Source: Caryophanales bacterium UBA4855 (lineage in GTDB: Bacteria > Bacillota_I > Bacilli_A > RFN20 > CAG-826). From it: DNA of 13,623 nucleotides. The notes below the pieces were generated by a model that ran no database searches, had not been told where the DNA came from, and was given only the letters and a program-made list of their open reading frames with translations. Location: positions 214,259-227,881 of the forward strand of contig DHEH01000004.1 of assembly GCA_002399785.1 (NCBI GenBank), read 5' to 3'. Position numbers and translations under genes: made by a program. This document shows, piece by piece, positions 1 to 7,899 of the stretch; position 1 is the first letter of the stretch; every line of letters starts with the position of its first letter.

Positions 1-15
1 TAACATATTCTTATG

Positions 16-21
16 AAGGAG
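16..21 (+). promoter_or_regulatory. Ribosome binding site that fixes a GTG start
   Basis: AAGGAG lies seven bases before the GTG at 29. No in-frame ATG of comparable quality is nearby, so this site decides the start of the CrtO-like gene. Confidence 0.8.
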
Positions 22-28
22 AAATCAA

Positions 29-601
29 GTGATCTTTTACCTTGTTTTGATTATCGGAACCGCCATAATAACAACAATTTTTAGCTCTATTTTTCATACT
101 TTTTTTGGTTTAGATTTATGGTTTACATTAATTTACCCTTCCATTATGGTCATTACAATAATAGCTATTGATGGCATTTTTGCTTTCTTAATTAGAAGAT
201 TACCAAATAAACGGTTTGATGAATCTCATATTGGTTTTAGTGCAGGAAAAAAAGAAGCAAATTTTTACGAAAAAATGCAAATTAAAAAACGGAAAGATAA
301 AGTTCCTGAACTTGGAGGTTTTACTTCATTCCATAAAGATAAGATTGATGACCCATATAATACAGATTATTTAAAAAGATATATTCTTGAGGCCAATTAT
401 GGATTATTGGGACATATGTTTGGCGCAATTCTTGGTTTTGCCATTCTAGCAATTCCTCCATATCAAAGTTGGTATGCAATCAATTTACCAATTGCTATTG
501 TCAATTGCTTTCTAAGTTTGATTCCAATGTTTATCCTACGATATAACCTTAGGAAATTACATATTTTATACAAATTTGCTTCTAGAAAAACAAATAAATA
601 G
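29..601 (+). CDS. CrtO-like integral membrane protein (glycosyl-diaponeurosporenoate acyltransferase family)
   Basis: A 190-residue membrane protein with about four hydrophobic segments (roughly residues 2-22, 33-55, 128-143 and 150-170) and a basic cytoplasmic loop. By recall it aligns along its length with Staphylococcus CrtO, the last acyltransferase of staphyloxanthin synthesis. Shared landmarks are the LPxKxF start of the loop (58-63), the basic KKRKDKVPELGGF stretch (86-98), an E-x7-H pair (E121, H129) in YILEANYGLLGH, and the C-terminal hydrophobic segment ending MFILRYNLRKL. Length fits the family. No other carotenoid gene is visible, so the substrate is unknown and a different acyl transfer or envelope role is possible. 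The GTG start is supported by a good ribosome binding site. Transcription ends at the hairpin at 626-659. Family assignment is fairly sure; function is not. Confidence 0.7.
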   Translation: MIFYLVLIIGTAIITTIFSSIFHTFFGLDLWFTLIYPSIMVITIIAIDGIFAFLIRRLPNKRFDESHIGFSAGKKEANFYEKMQIKKRKDKVPELGGFTSFHKDKIDDPYNTDYLKRYILEANYGLLGHMFGAILGFAILAIPPYQSWYAINLPIAIVNCFLSLIPMFILRYNLRKLHILYKFASRKTNK

Positions 602-625
602 TTATTTATTACAATCAATATTTAC

Positions 626-659
626 AAAAAGAGCTCAATTAAATTATTGAGCTCTTTTT
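626..659. terminator. Bidirectional rho-independent terminator
   Basis: A perfect inverted repeat with 14-base arms (AAAAAGAGCTCAAT and ATTGAGCTCTTTTT) around the six-base loop TAAATT. The T-tract on either strand makes it work both ways, for the rightward CrtO-like gene and the leftward acetyltransferase gene, whose stop is about 45 bases away. Confidence 0.9.
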
Positions 660-671
660 AACAAAATCATT

Positions 672-691
672 AAAATAATAGGGATTAGCAA
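672..691 (+). repeat. 20-bp direct repeat, copy A (core GGGATTAGCAA)
   Basis: Identical to 1040-1059 at 19 of 20 bases; the one difference is A versus G in the core GGGATT(A/G)GCAA. Copies A and B lie in the same orientation either side of the small acetyltransferase gene, 368 bp apart. A poorer copy is at 8550-8569. The function is unknown. Confidence 0.7.
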
Positions 692-704
692 AGGATTTTG
701 AATT

Positions 705-974
705 TTATTTAATAAAATATTTATCTAACTCAGGATGTTTTAAAGAATATGCAACTGCAAAAGGACAAGTAAGTTTAGCTTTTTTATTATTTAATTCTAA
801 ATATTTGATAAGCTCCTCCATAACGACTTTTCCATAACCTTGACCTTTATATTTATCATTAGCAACCACATGTAAAACATCGATTGTATTATCATTAATA
901 TTAGAAAACTCTAAATAAATAATTTCATCCAAACCATTCGTAATTGTAATTTTTGTATCTGTTATATTAACCAT
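705..974 (-). CDS. Small GNAT-family N-acetyltransferase (YidJ/NATD1-like)
   Basis: An 89-residue protein of the compact GCN5-related class (Pfam Acetyltransf_CG type, like YidJ and NATD1), which transfers an acetyl group from acetyl-CoA to an unidentified substrate. The acetyl-CoA-binding motif A is clear at residues 35-50 (HVVANDKYKGQGYGKV, with GQGYG at 44-48). The conserved tail is present as CPFAVAYSLKHPELDKY (70-86), including the family cysteine C70. The ATG is preceded by AAGGAG at a normal distance (complement of 981-987). The gene stands alone, divergent from the Nudix gene, and ends before a shared bidirectional terminator. The flanking direct repeats are odd and make it look like a discrete cassette. 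The substrate cannot be read from sequence. Confidence 0.85.
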   Translation of the reverse strand: MVNITDTKITITNGLDEIIYLEFSNINDNTIDVLHVVANDKYKGQGYGKVVMEELIKYLELNNKKAKLTCPFAVAYSLKHPELDKYFIK

Positions 975-1003
975 AAATTGCTCCTTTCTAATATTATCTT
1001 TTA

Positions 1004-1019
1004 TAATTGATTACAATTA
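1004..1019. promoter_or_regulatory. Palindrome upstream of the acetyltransferase gene, possible operator
   Basis: TAATTG and CAATTA arms surround ATTA, about 30 bp before the acetyltransferase start codon. It loosely resembles Fur/PerR-type boxes, but the spacing does not fit them. In sequence this A+T-rich it could be chance. Confidence 0.25.
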
Positions 1020-1039
1020 AAGAATAATGCTTATTTAGA

Positions 1040-1059
1040 AAAATAATAGGGATTGGCAA
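1040..1059 (+). repeat. 20-bp direct repeat, copy B (core AGGGATTGGCAA)
   Basis: Matches copy A at 672-691 with one mismatch. It lies in the acetyltransferase/Nudix divergent region, 22 bp before the Nudix -10 element. Its last 12 bases recur exactly on the - strand at 10464-10475. Confidence 0.7.
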
Positions 1060-1077
1060 TGAATATTTTGTATTAAA

Positions 1078-1086
1078 TGGTATAAT
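1078..1086 (+). promoter_or_regulatory. Extended -10 promoter of the Nudix gene
   Basis: TGGTATAAT is a full TGn plus TATAAT extended -10. The predicted start of transcription is near 1093, giving a leader of only about 15 bases before the ATG at 1108. No good -35 is present at normal spacing. Confidence 0.5.
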
Positions 1087-1107
1087 TAAAAAGAAGGATT
1101 TATACAA

Positions 1108-1497
1108 ATGAAGAATATACATGTTGCTGCTGCAATTATAATTAAAGAAGATAAAATTTTCTGCACTCAAAGAGGATATGGAGAATTTAAAGATATGTGG
1201 GAATTTCCTGGTGGTAAGTTAGAAATTGGCGAAACAAGCGAACAAGCTTTAGTTCGTGAAATAAAGGAAGAACTAAATGCTGACATTAAAATAAATGAAT
1301 TTTTATGTACTGTTGACTATACATATCCTACATTTCACTTAACAATGGATTGCTTTATATGTTCATTAAAAAATGATCACATCGAATTATTAGAAGCTGA
1401 AAATGCTAAATTTTTAAAAAAACAAGATTTAAATAGTGTCGATTTCTTGCCTGCAGATATTATTGTTGTAGAAAAACTAATTAATCGTCTGTCTTAA
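1108..1497 (+). CDS. MutT-type Nudix hydrolase ((deoxy)nucleoside triphosphate pyrophosphohydrolase)
   Basis: A 129-residue single-domain Nudix enzyme of the MutT/8-oxo-dGTP diphosphatase size class, expected to hydrolyse a modified or surplus nucleoside triphosphate to the monophosphate and pyrophosphate. The Nudix box is complete: G36, E42, R50, E51, E54 and E55 in GKLEIGETSEQALVREIKEE. The preceding MWEFPGG (30-36) is the classic MutT substrate-pocket strand. An AGAAGGA site at 1092-1098 supports the start. The last 17 bases overlap, tail to tail, the end of the PLD-SF2 helicase gene. The family is certain; whether it cleans 8-oxo-dGTP or serves the helicase module by acting on another nucleotide is open. 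Confidence 0.92.
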   Translation: MKNIHVAAAIIIKEDKIFCTQRGYGEFKDMWEFPGGKLEIGETSEQALVREIKEELNADIKINEFLCTVDYTYPTFHLTMDCFICSLKNDHIELLEAENAKFLKKQDLNSVDFLPADIIVVEKLINRLS

Positions 1498-4417
1498 TGT
1501 TTAAAGTTAGATATCTATAAATATCATCTTTAACTGGTTTATCCAAATGAAGAATCATTTTAACAATTTTTGTTTTTCCATCTTTCATAAAAGTATCCTT
1601 TGGTTCGTAGCCTTTACTATAATCAATTTTACAATCGCCTAAAAAGTAGAATGAGGAATCCTCTTTATTCTTGGCTGCGTTTTTGAAATTTGCTTTTTTA
1701 ATGAATAATAATAATTTACCATTACTATCATTTATGTTTTTAAATTGTTTCATATCCAAAGAATCTAAAGTTCTATTGCTCTTGCTAAAATATGTCAAAT
1801 TTGAATTATCAATAAATTTATCTTCGTAATTAATTGTAGAAAGTTCATCTAATTCTTTACTATAAGTTATAAAAATCGGAACACAATTTAATTTCTCATA
1901 AACCATATACCCATACATTGTTGATTCATCATTTCTAGTGTTATTTATTAATCTAGCTACATCTTTTCTGGTGTATTTTTCATACCTCTTAAACAGCATC
2001 TTATTATCAAAATCCCCTGCAAATCCCACTTTATTTTCATATATTGAGTATTCTAAAATCATATCAACCATCGCTTTAAAATCAGCATTCTGATAATCAT
2101 TGTAAAATTCTTTAGATAGTTTTATTTCATCATTATAAACATCAATCAATGAATATGGTCTATCCTTTAAACCCTTCTTATCAAAAAATGAAAAATTCAG
2201 AATAGAAATAATCGAATTTCTTACATCATAATCAAACAACAAACCTTTTTCTTTCATAATATTAGCAAAATACTTTTCATCTTTTCCATCAAGCAAGCAT
2301 CTTAGTAATAAAGGTTCTGTAATACGTAAACCGTTTCCAATTGCAGACGAAATAAATTCAAGTTCTCTGCTTTGAGTTTTACTGATTACCCCTTTGTAGT
2401 CGTTATCTTTCTTTATTAAAAAATCATAATAAGAATTAAATATTTTATAATCCATAAAAACTCTGGAAGATAATTTTCCGTTTTTTTCAAAATCAATTAA
2501 ATTTGGAATTTGTCCACACCTGTTTTTAACGTCTTCATATTGATTAAAAACATTTTTTGATTGAGATAAATTAACTTTTTCAATAGAATCGATAATTCTT
2601 TTGGTAGTTATTGAATCAAAAACCATTGTCGATGGACCAACAATTATTGGATTTAATGTCGTTTTAACAAGATCGCTCTTATTGCTAACTCCGATTGATA
2701 ATGGTTTATAATAATTATTTGAATAATTTCCAATAAAATCGATTATTACGACAAATTCCTTGTCAGGATACAACCTAAGCCCTCTACCTATTTGTTGTAA
2801 AAAGATAATGGAACTTTCTGTTGGTCTCAATAAAATAACCTGATTAATTGAAGGGATATCAACACCTTCATTAAAAATATCTACTGCTAAAAGCATATCC
2901 AAATATGGTTTATTTGTATCATCTTCTTCTAATTGGTCAATTGATTGATTTCTTAATTCTTGAGAATCACCACCATCTAAAAACCTTGTTTTTAATCCAC
3001 GTCCATTCAATAATTTTGATAATTTTTTCCCGACTTCAATTGAATTAACAAAAACTAAGCACTTTAGCCTATCACCTGAATAACCATAAAATTTTGATTC
3101 TTCAATAATCTTATCTACTCTTTCTTTACAAGTTAATAACGTAACATCAGAAGTGTCACCTATCGATTCCCCATTTACCGTGACATCACTAATACCATAA
3201 TAATGAAATGGGCATAACATTCTAGCTTCTAAAGCATCTTGAAGCCTAACTTCGTAAATAATATTGTGATCAAATAATTGATATAAATCATAATGGTCTG
3301 ATCTATCAGGAGTTGCGGACATACCCATCAAAAATTTAGGTTCGAAATAATTAATTATATTTTGGTATAAATTATCGCCAACTTTATGAACTTCGTCGAT
3401 TATCATAAAATCAAATTCATTTTTTGAAAAAGATTCATAAACTTTTTTCTCACGAATCATGTTTACAGTTGCAAATATAAAATTAGCTCCCGAAATATCC
3501 TTGTTATTGCCAGATAACACTGCAGTTTTAATCTTGTTTCCAAAAATATTTTCAAATGTTTGTTTTGCTTGATTTAATATTGTCTCTCTATGTGTAATAA
3601 ACAAAAGTTTTTTAACTTTAAATTTACTAATTGAAGACACAGCAAATGCACTAGCATAAGTTTTTCCTGTTCCTGTAGCTGATATCAATAAACCTCTTCT
3701 TTCTCCGTTATCGATCAACTTATTTAATTCGTTCATAACAGCGATTTGCATAGGATTTGGTTTAAATATATAAACTGTTGGTTCTTTTTCAAAATTTCTT
3801 TTTTTATACTCGACTACATAATTTTCTTCATATTTATCAATAATTTTGTCGATCGGAGCCGAACTTTTCCATATGCGGTCAAAATCACTTAAAATATCTT
3901 TAATCACTGTCCCGTGTTTTGTGGAAACAATTAAATTGTTCCATTCATTATTTACAGTCAAAGCATATTGTGTCAAATTACTACTCCCAATAATCGCTTT
4001 ATAATTTTCATTAAATCTAAAAATATATCCCTTAGTATGGAAACCGGTTTTGTTGTTTTCATCAATATAAAACATTCTTAACTCTATATTTTTAAATTGA
4101 GAAATATCACGTAAAGCTTTAGGATCAGTAAACCATAAATAATTAGTAGTTAATATTTTTCCTTTGATTCCCTTTTTCTCCAATTCCTTAAGGTATTCTT
4201 TTAAAATTGCAAGGCCACCAGCAGTAATAAAAGCAACAGAAAAAATAAATTCATCACATTTACGTAAATTATCAATAATTGTATCTTTAACTTGTTTTAT
4301 ATCGTTTCGATCAGTTTTGTTATAAATAAACGAAGGTAAAAAATCAGATTCTGTTTTACTATCAGAATCGATATACGAATTTATTAGATTATCATAAAAA
4401 GTTGAATCATTTTTCAT
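1481..4417 (-). CDS. PLD nuclease - SF2 (DEAD/DEAH) helicase - DUF3427 protein
   Basis: A 978-residue cytosolic nucleic-acid enzyme. Residues about 40-160 form a phospholipase-D-type nuclease half-site with H127, K129 and GSSN (144-147), so it probably dimerises to make an active site. An SF2 helicase follows: Walker A SATGTGKT (246-253), DEVH (341-344), SAT (367-369), motif V DIFNEGVDIP (513-522) and motif VI QQIGRGLR (541-548). The rest (about 570-978) ends in the DUF3427 signature, with RKDVARL, TMYGYMVYE, PIFITYSK, LLLFIKKA and KPVKDDIYRYLTL. The architecture is a known uncharacterised one often called a restriction-type helicase. It lies 62 bp downstream of the SF1 helicase-nuclease gene on the same strand, so one operon is likely. 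No Shine-Dalgarno is visible before its ATG. I infer a role in DNA defence or processing. Confidence 0.9.
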   Translation of the reverse strand: MKNDSTFYDNLINSYIDSDSKTESDFLPSFIYNKTDRNDIKQVKDTIIDNLRKCDEFIFSVAFITAGGLAILKEYLKELEKKGIKGKILTTNYLWFTDPKALRDISQFKNIELRMFYIDENNKTGFHTKGYIFRFNENYKAIIGSSNLTQYALTVNNEWNNLIVSTKHGTVIKDILSDFDRIWKSSAPIDKIIDKYEENYVVEYKKRNFEKEPTVYIFKPNPMQIAVMNELNKLIDNGERRGLLISATGTGKTYASAFAVSSISKFKVKKLLFITHRETILNQAKQTFENIFGNKIKTAVLSGNNKDISGANFIFATVNMIREKKVYESFSKNEFDFMIIDEVHKVGDNLYQNIINYFEPKFLMGMSATPDRSDHYDLYQLFDHNIIYEVRLQDALEARMLCPFHYYGISDVTVNGESIGDTSDVTLLTCKERVDKIIEESKFYGYSGDRLKCLVFVNSIEVGKKLSKLLNGRGLKTRFLDGGDSQELRNQSIDQLEEDDTNKPYLDMLLAVDIFNEGVDIPSINQVILLRPTESSIIFLQQIGRGLRLYPDKEFVVIIDFIGNYSNNYYKPLSIGVSNKSDLVKTTLNPIIVGPSTMVFDSITTKRIIDSIEKVNLSQSKNVFNQYEDVKNRCGQIPNLIDFEKNGKLSSRVFMDYKIFNSYYDFLIKKDNDYKGVISKTQSRELEFISSAIGNGLRITEPLLLRCLLDGKDEKYFANIMKEKGLLFDYDVRNSIISILNFSFFDKKGLKDRPYSLIDVYNDEIKLSKEFYNDYQNADFKAMVDMILEYSIYENKVGFAGDFDNKMLFKRYEKYTRKDVARLINNTRNDESTMYGYMVYEKLNCVPIFITYSKELDELSTINYEDKFIDNSNLTYFSKSNRTLDSLDMKQFKNINDSNGKLLLFIKKANFKNAAKNKEDSSFYFLGDCKIDYSKGYEPKDTFMKDGKTKIVKMILHLDKPVKDDIYRYLTLNIKTDD

Positions 4418-4479
4418 ATAAATACAGTTTACAGAGTTGATATTTATTTAGCTAGATCAAAAATTATTAAACGAATTAC

Positions 4480-7400
4480 TTATTGAGATATAACATCAAC
4501 AAAATAATCACCTTTTCCTTTAAATTGAAATTTTAGAGTATTAAAAATTAGTCGATAATTGTAGCAAAGTGAATTAGGAAACCTGATTAATTTAAGTCCA
4601 TATTTATTTGTTATTTCCTCTTTTTTCCTATCCCTTATCATCGTCTCTTTATCATATACATGTTCAGGTCCATCAAGTTCAAGAACCATGATTGGTTTTA
4701 CGATAAATAATTTCTTAATGTAAATAACAAAATCATATTCATATTTTTCACAAATTTTTTTATCATTCTCATCGATATTTGTAAGCACATTCAAGACATT
4801 TACATTCCTGGATAGTAAAAACTTATTTTTTCTAGCTCCAAAATAATAAGATAGTGTATCAAAAAATTCTTTTTCATTTATTGAATCGTTGGAAAAATTT
4901 GAAAGTATTACCTTTTCCGATGGAACTACAATAGTTTTACCATTACTAGCAACATATTCAGATAAATTATATAGATCTGATTTATCTTTTTCTTTAGTTC
5001 TGGCATTTATCATTTCTCTATCACCAACAAAAATAAAAGATTTTTTTGCCCTAGTTTCACAAACATTAATTAATTGATAATTGTCATTAATCCATTTCAT
5101 TCCACCTTCACGAGTGCGCTTTGAAATTGAAGAAGAAAATATAATTGTATCTTTTTCACTTCCTTGCAAAGTATGAATTGTCCCTGCCTTAACATTATCA
5201 ATAGAAACTTTTTTCAATTCTGAATTGATTAATTTTGCTTGAGCGACATAAGGAGTAACAATGCCAACATCTTTCAAGTTATTGGTTTTAATGTAATCAA
5301 CAATTGTTTTTGCTTCGTCAATATTAGCGTTTACATCCAAATTATTCGAACTAACATTGTGAACTTCAAGATATTTTAAAACACCCTCCTCTTTATTATC
5401 TAATTTTAATTGTCCGCCATAGAATCTTACATTAGCAAAATTAGCTATCTTCTTTGCGCACCTATAGTGATGCTCTAACATAATATTTTTTGAAAATGTG
5501 TCTCTATAAAGCATTGAGGATAAAACAGAATTATTTAAATAATTAAATGTCTTATCAATATTATATTCTTTCATCAGCCTATTATTGATTGCTTCTTCAA
5601 GCACACAAACAGGTTTTAATTGTTTTGTGTCTCCACACAAAATGAGCCTTTTTCCTCTTACAATAGAAACCAAAGAGGAAACCTCATTACACTGACCAGC
5701 TTCATCCATTATTACACATGAAAATGTTGGTCTGTCTGGTCCTAAATTACCACAAGATAAGTTAGTTCCTAAAACAATAGGGAAAATTTCTAAAAATCTT
5801 AATAAATTACATTTATTATTTAAATATTGGTTTAATTCATAAACAGCTTTATTCATATCTTTCATATTTATTATTTTTATTAAGTATGAATTTTCCTTCT
5901 TAAATAAATTCTGTAAATGTGAGTACGATTTATATGTAAGAAACTCAATGAAATCTTCGTTTTCAAAGCATGAAATAGAATGTTGAATTTCAAAATCAAT
6001 ATTAGTACTATTTAATTTAGATTTACTTTTAGTTAATAAATTTATCTTTGTTTTAATCTTATTTTGAATATTAGTGTTATCTACAATGTATAAATTTTTA
6101 TTTAACAATGCAACTTCTTCATTGATGTTTTGTTCTTTTATATGATTATTGACTGCACAAATTAAATTATCATAAGATTTTGAGATAACTTTAATACTCT
6201 TATTAAGTTTTTTAACATCAAATTTATAGGATCGATTCTCTTTTAAAAATTTTTGAATATCTTTCATTCTCTCAATGGCAGAAATCATAACATTAGAACT
6301 CCCTATTCTAATTATAGGGAGCATTATTTCTGTTTTTTTAAAAACAACCTTATTCATTTTATTAAAAATATCTGATATTGGTTTATTATTGTTTGAACAA
6401 ATTAAACACGTTTGGTTGTTTAAAAATAAATTAATAACAACATTAAAAATTGTATTGGTTTTTCCTGTACCTGGAGGGCCCTGAATGTAAAGAACATCAT
6501 CCTTTAAAGAACGATATAAAACATTTGCTTGATTTGAATTCAATTGCTTGTTGTTCGTAACAAAAAGATTTGGTGTTAATTCGTTTGTTTTAGACACATA
6601 ATGAAAACCAAAATATGATTTCAACGGCAATGAAAGTTCGCTATTGTAATACCCTTGGGCAATAGAGTCTAAAGCGTCAAAAACACATTGATTGGGTTCG
6701 CGTTTTTGCAAATAGAAAAACGGTTTAGTATTAGATCTATCGTTAATATCGAAATTTTTTTCAATTGATTCGATGACTTCAACACGTTGTTTGTTAAATA
6801 AAATTTTAAAATCATCTATGTTGATTCCTTCTATATAGTTATTTAAAGATACTGTTCTTCCTTCTATTCCGAAAGATGAATTTACTAAACGGTCGCTTTC
6901 AATATGTAAACTTTTATCCAAAAAATTTAAAGTCGCTTCATAATATACGACAGGATAAATTTTATCTTTTTTAACAATAGAATAATCACTTAAACATAAA
7001 GAATAGAAATTACAGTTTTTTACTCTATACCCATTGATCTCTTCAACAATACTAATAAAATTCTTAAATTGAACATCGTTTAATTTAATTTCTTTATTAT
7101 TTAGTAAATCTTCACAATTAATCCCTTCAAACTTAATTATTTTATCAATGGAAGGATCATTATCGTATTTATAACATTTTTTAAAATATTTAATTACCTG
7201 AAAATTGAAATACCCCTTATTTAACCAATTGGGTTCAATGCTATTTACTACATCTATTACATTTTTATTAGTTTTAAAATATGTTCCTTCAAGCCTTGTT
7301 GCTTTGGTTATCTTATCAAAACATATACAAGCTATATTGTTAACAACTTCAAGACTTTTGTATTGATTAAAAATTCTTACATCAAGTTTCTTATTTTTTA

Positions 7401-7527
7401 GATCAATATTTTCTATACCAATATTAAAATACGTTTCTTTACTACCTATATCCTTTTTATATACCACTTCAATCCAATTATTATTGTTAATAGCATCTAT
7501 AATTTCAGATCTAATTAAATTATCCAT
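4480..7527 (-). CDS. SF1 helicase (COG1112/AAA_11-AAA_12) with C-terminal Vsr/DUF2726-like nuclease
   Basis: A 1015-residue DNA or RNA helicase-nuclease. Helicase motifs in order: Q-motif LNSNQ (329-333), Walker A GPPGTGKT (350-357), motif II MDEAGQ (607-612), motif III CGDTKQLKP (631-639), motif IV LEHHYR (684-689), motif V TIHTLQGSEKD (783-793) and motif VI NVCETRAK (821-828), the Upf1/COG1112 pattern. Residues about 885-995 look like a PD-(D/E)XK domain of the Vsr/DUF559/DUF2726 kind: D932 in YDFVIY, ELDGPEH (950-956), DRKKEEI, then YGLKLIRFP. Residues 5-85 may be WYL-like (inference only). The 360-600 insert is long and low-complexity, rich in Asn and Lys. The ATG sits six bases after an extended -10, so the mRNA is probably leaderless. 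It is first in an operon with the PLD-SF2 helicase. A defence role is likely but unproven. Confidence 0.88.
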   Translation of the reverse strand: MDNLIRSEIIDAINNNNWIEVVYKKDIGSKETYFNIGIENIDLKNKKLDVRIFNQYKSLEVVNNIACICFDKITKATRLEGTYFKTNKNVIDVVNSIEPNWLNKGYFNFQVIKYFKKCYKYDNDPSIDKIIKFEGINCEDLLNNKEIKLNDVQFKNFISIVEEINGYRVKNCNFYSLCLSDYSIVKKDKIYPVVYYEATLNFLDKSLHIESDRLVNSSFGIEGRTVSLNNYIEGINIDDFKILFNKQRVEVIESIEKNFDINDRSNTKPFFYLQKREPNQCVFDALDSIAQGYYNSELSLPLKSYFGFHYVSKTNELTPNLFVTNNKQLNSNQANVLYRSLKDDVLYIQGPPGTGKTNTIFNVVINLFLNNQTCLICSNNNKPISDIFNKMNKVVFKKTEIMLPIIRIGSSNVMISAIERMKDIQKFLKENRSYKFDVKKLNKSIKVISKSYDNLICAVNNHIKEQNINEEVALLNKNLYIVDNTNIQNKIKTKINLLTKSKSKLNSTNIDFEIQHSISCFENEDFIEFLTYKSYSHLQNLFKKENSYLIKIINMKDMNKAVYELNQYLNNKCNLLRFLEIFPIVLGTNLSCGNLGPDRPTFSCVIMDEAGQCNEVSSLVSIVRGKRLILCGDTKQLKPVCVLEEAINNRLMKEYNIDKTFNYLNNSVLSSMLYRDTFSKNIMLEHHYRCAKKIANFANVRFYGGQLKLDNKEEGVLKYLEVHNVSSNNLDVNANIDEAKTIVDYIKTNNLKDVGIVTPYVAQAKLINSELKKVSIDNVKAGTIHTLQGSEKDTIIFSSSISKRTREGGMKWINDNYQLINVCETRAKKSFIFVGDREMINARTKEKDKSDLYNLSEYVASNGKTIVVPSEKVILSNFSNDSINEKEFFDTLSYYFGARKNKFLLSRNVNVLNVLTNIDENDKKICEKYEYDFVIYIKKLFIVKPIMVLELDGPEHVYDKETMIRDRKKEEITNKYGLKLIRFPNSLCYNYRLIFNTLKFQFKGKGDYFVDVISQ
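6299..6321. repeat. Intragenic hairpin in the SF1 helicase gene
   Basis: CTCCCTAT and ATAGGGAG are perfect eight-base arms around a seven-base loop, inside the codons for about residues 403-410. It is more G+C-rich than its surroundings. It may be chance, or a weak pause or RNA structure. Confidence 0.35.
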
Positions 7528-7533
7528 GCCACA

Positions 7534-7542
7534 ATTATATCA
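7534..7542 (-). promoter_or_regulatory. Extended -10 promoter, leaderless start of the helicase operon
   Basis: Read on the - strand, this is TGATATAAT, a perfect extended -10. Exactly six bases separate it from the ATG, which puts transcription start at the A of the start codon. There is no Shine-Dalgarno. A -35 is not recognisable, as is common for TGn promoters. Confidence 0.6.
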
Positions 7543-7632
7543 GTTTATATGGTATTTAATAGATTTTAAAACGAATGAATAATTATATATAAGCGATATG
7601 GCGCAACAATTCTTAATAAAAAGAGCAACGAT

Positions 7633-7690
7633 AGGTTTATACATATATGCATACTAATTCATAAACATACATAAAAAGACTTATAAACCT
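7633..7690. repeat. Inverted repeat with 9-bp arms
   Basis: AGGTTTATA at 7633-7641 is mirrored by TATAAACCT at 7682-7690, about 100-160 bp before the helicase operon start. The 40-base interior is A+T-rich. It could be a binding site for a regulator or a remnant of a mobile element; nothing decides between them. Confidence 0.35.
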
Positions 7691-7722
7691 CAAAATTTTT
7701 AAAATAAACGTAATAAAACATT

Positions 7723-7764
7723 AATATAATGATTTTTTCATCGCTTTTTATTATTCATTATATT
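7723..7764. repeat. Inverted repeat with 10-bp arms
   Basis: AATATAATGA at 7723-7732 and TCATTATATT at 7755-7764 enclose a T-rich 22-base loop. It contains no G+C-rich stem and is probably weak. Chance occurrence in A+T-rich DNA is plausible. Confidence 0.25.
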
Positions 7765-7899
7765 TAGTTTTGAAAGCAAAAAAAATTTACAATTTTTTCC
7801 AGTTAATATTCCCTATATCCAAAACATTTAATATCTTTTTACTTTATAAAAGTGACGGTTATAGGAAAAATAGTTGGCCTTTACAAGTTATTTTGAAAA

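Larger units (their letters stand above)
7528..7899. other. Non-coding intergenic stretch (372 bp)
   Basis: Between the start of the SF1 helicase gene and the end of the broken TetR gene. I see no open frame with a start site and no RNA gene. It holds the helicase promoter at its left edge and two inverted repeats (7633-7690 and 7723-7764). No clear terminator follows the TetR gene. Confidence 0.6.

Noticed and set aside
1053..1086. TTGGCA in repeat copy B as a -35 for the Nudix promoter
   Set aside because: The gap to TATAAT is 22 bases, too long for sigma-A. The TGn extended -10 explains the promoter better.
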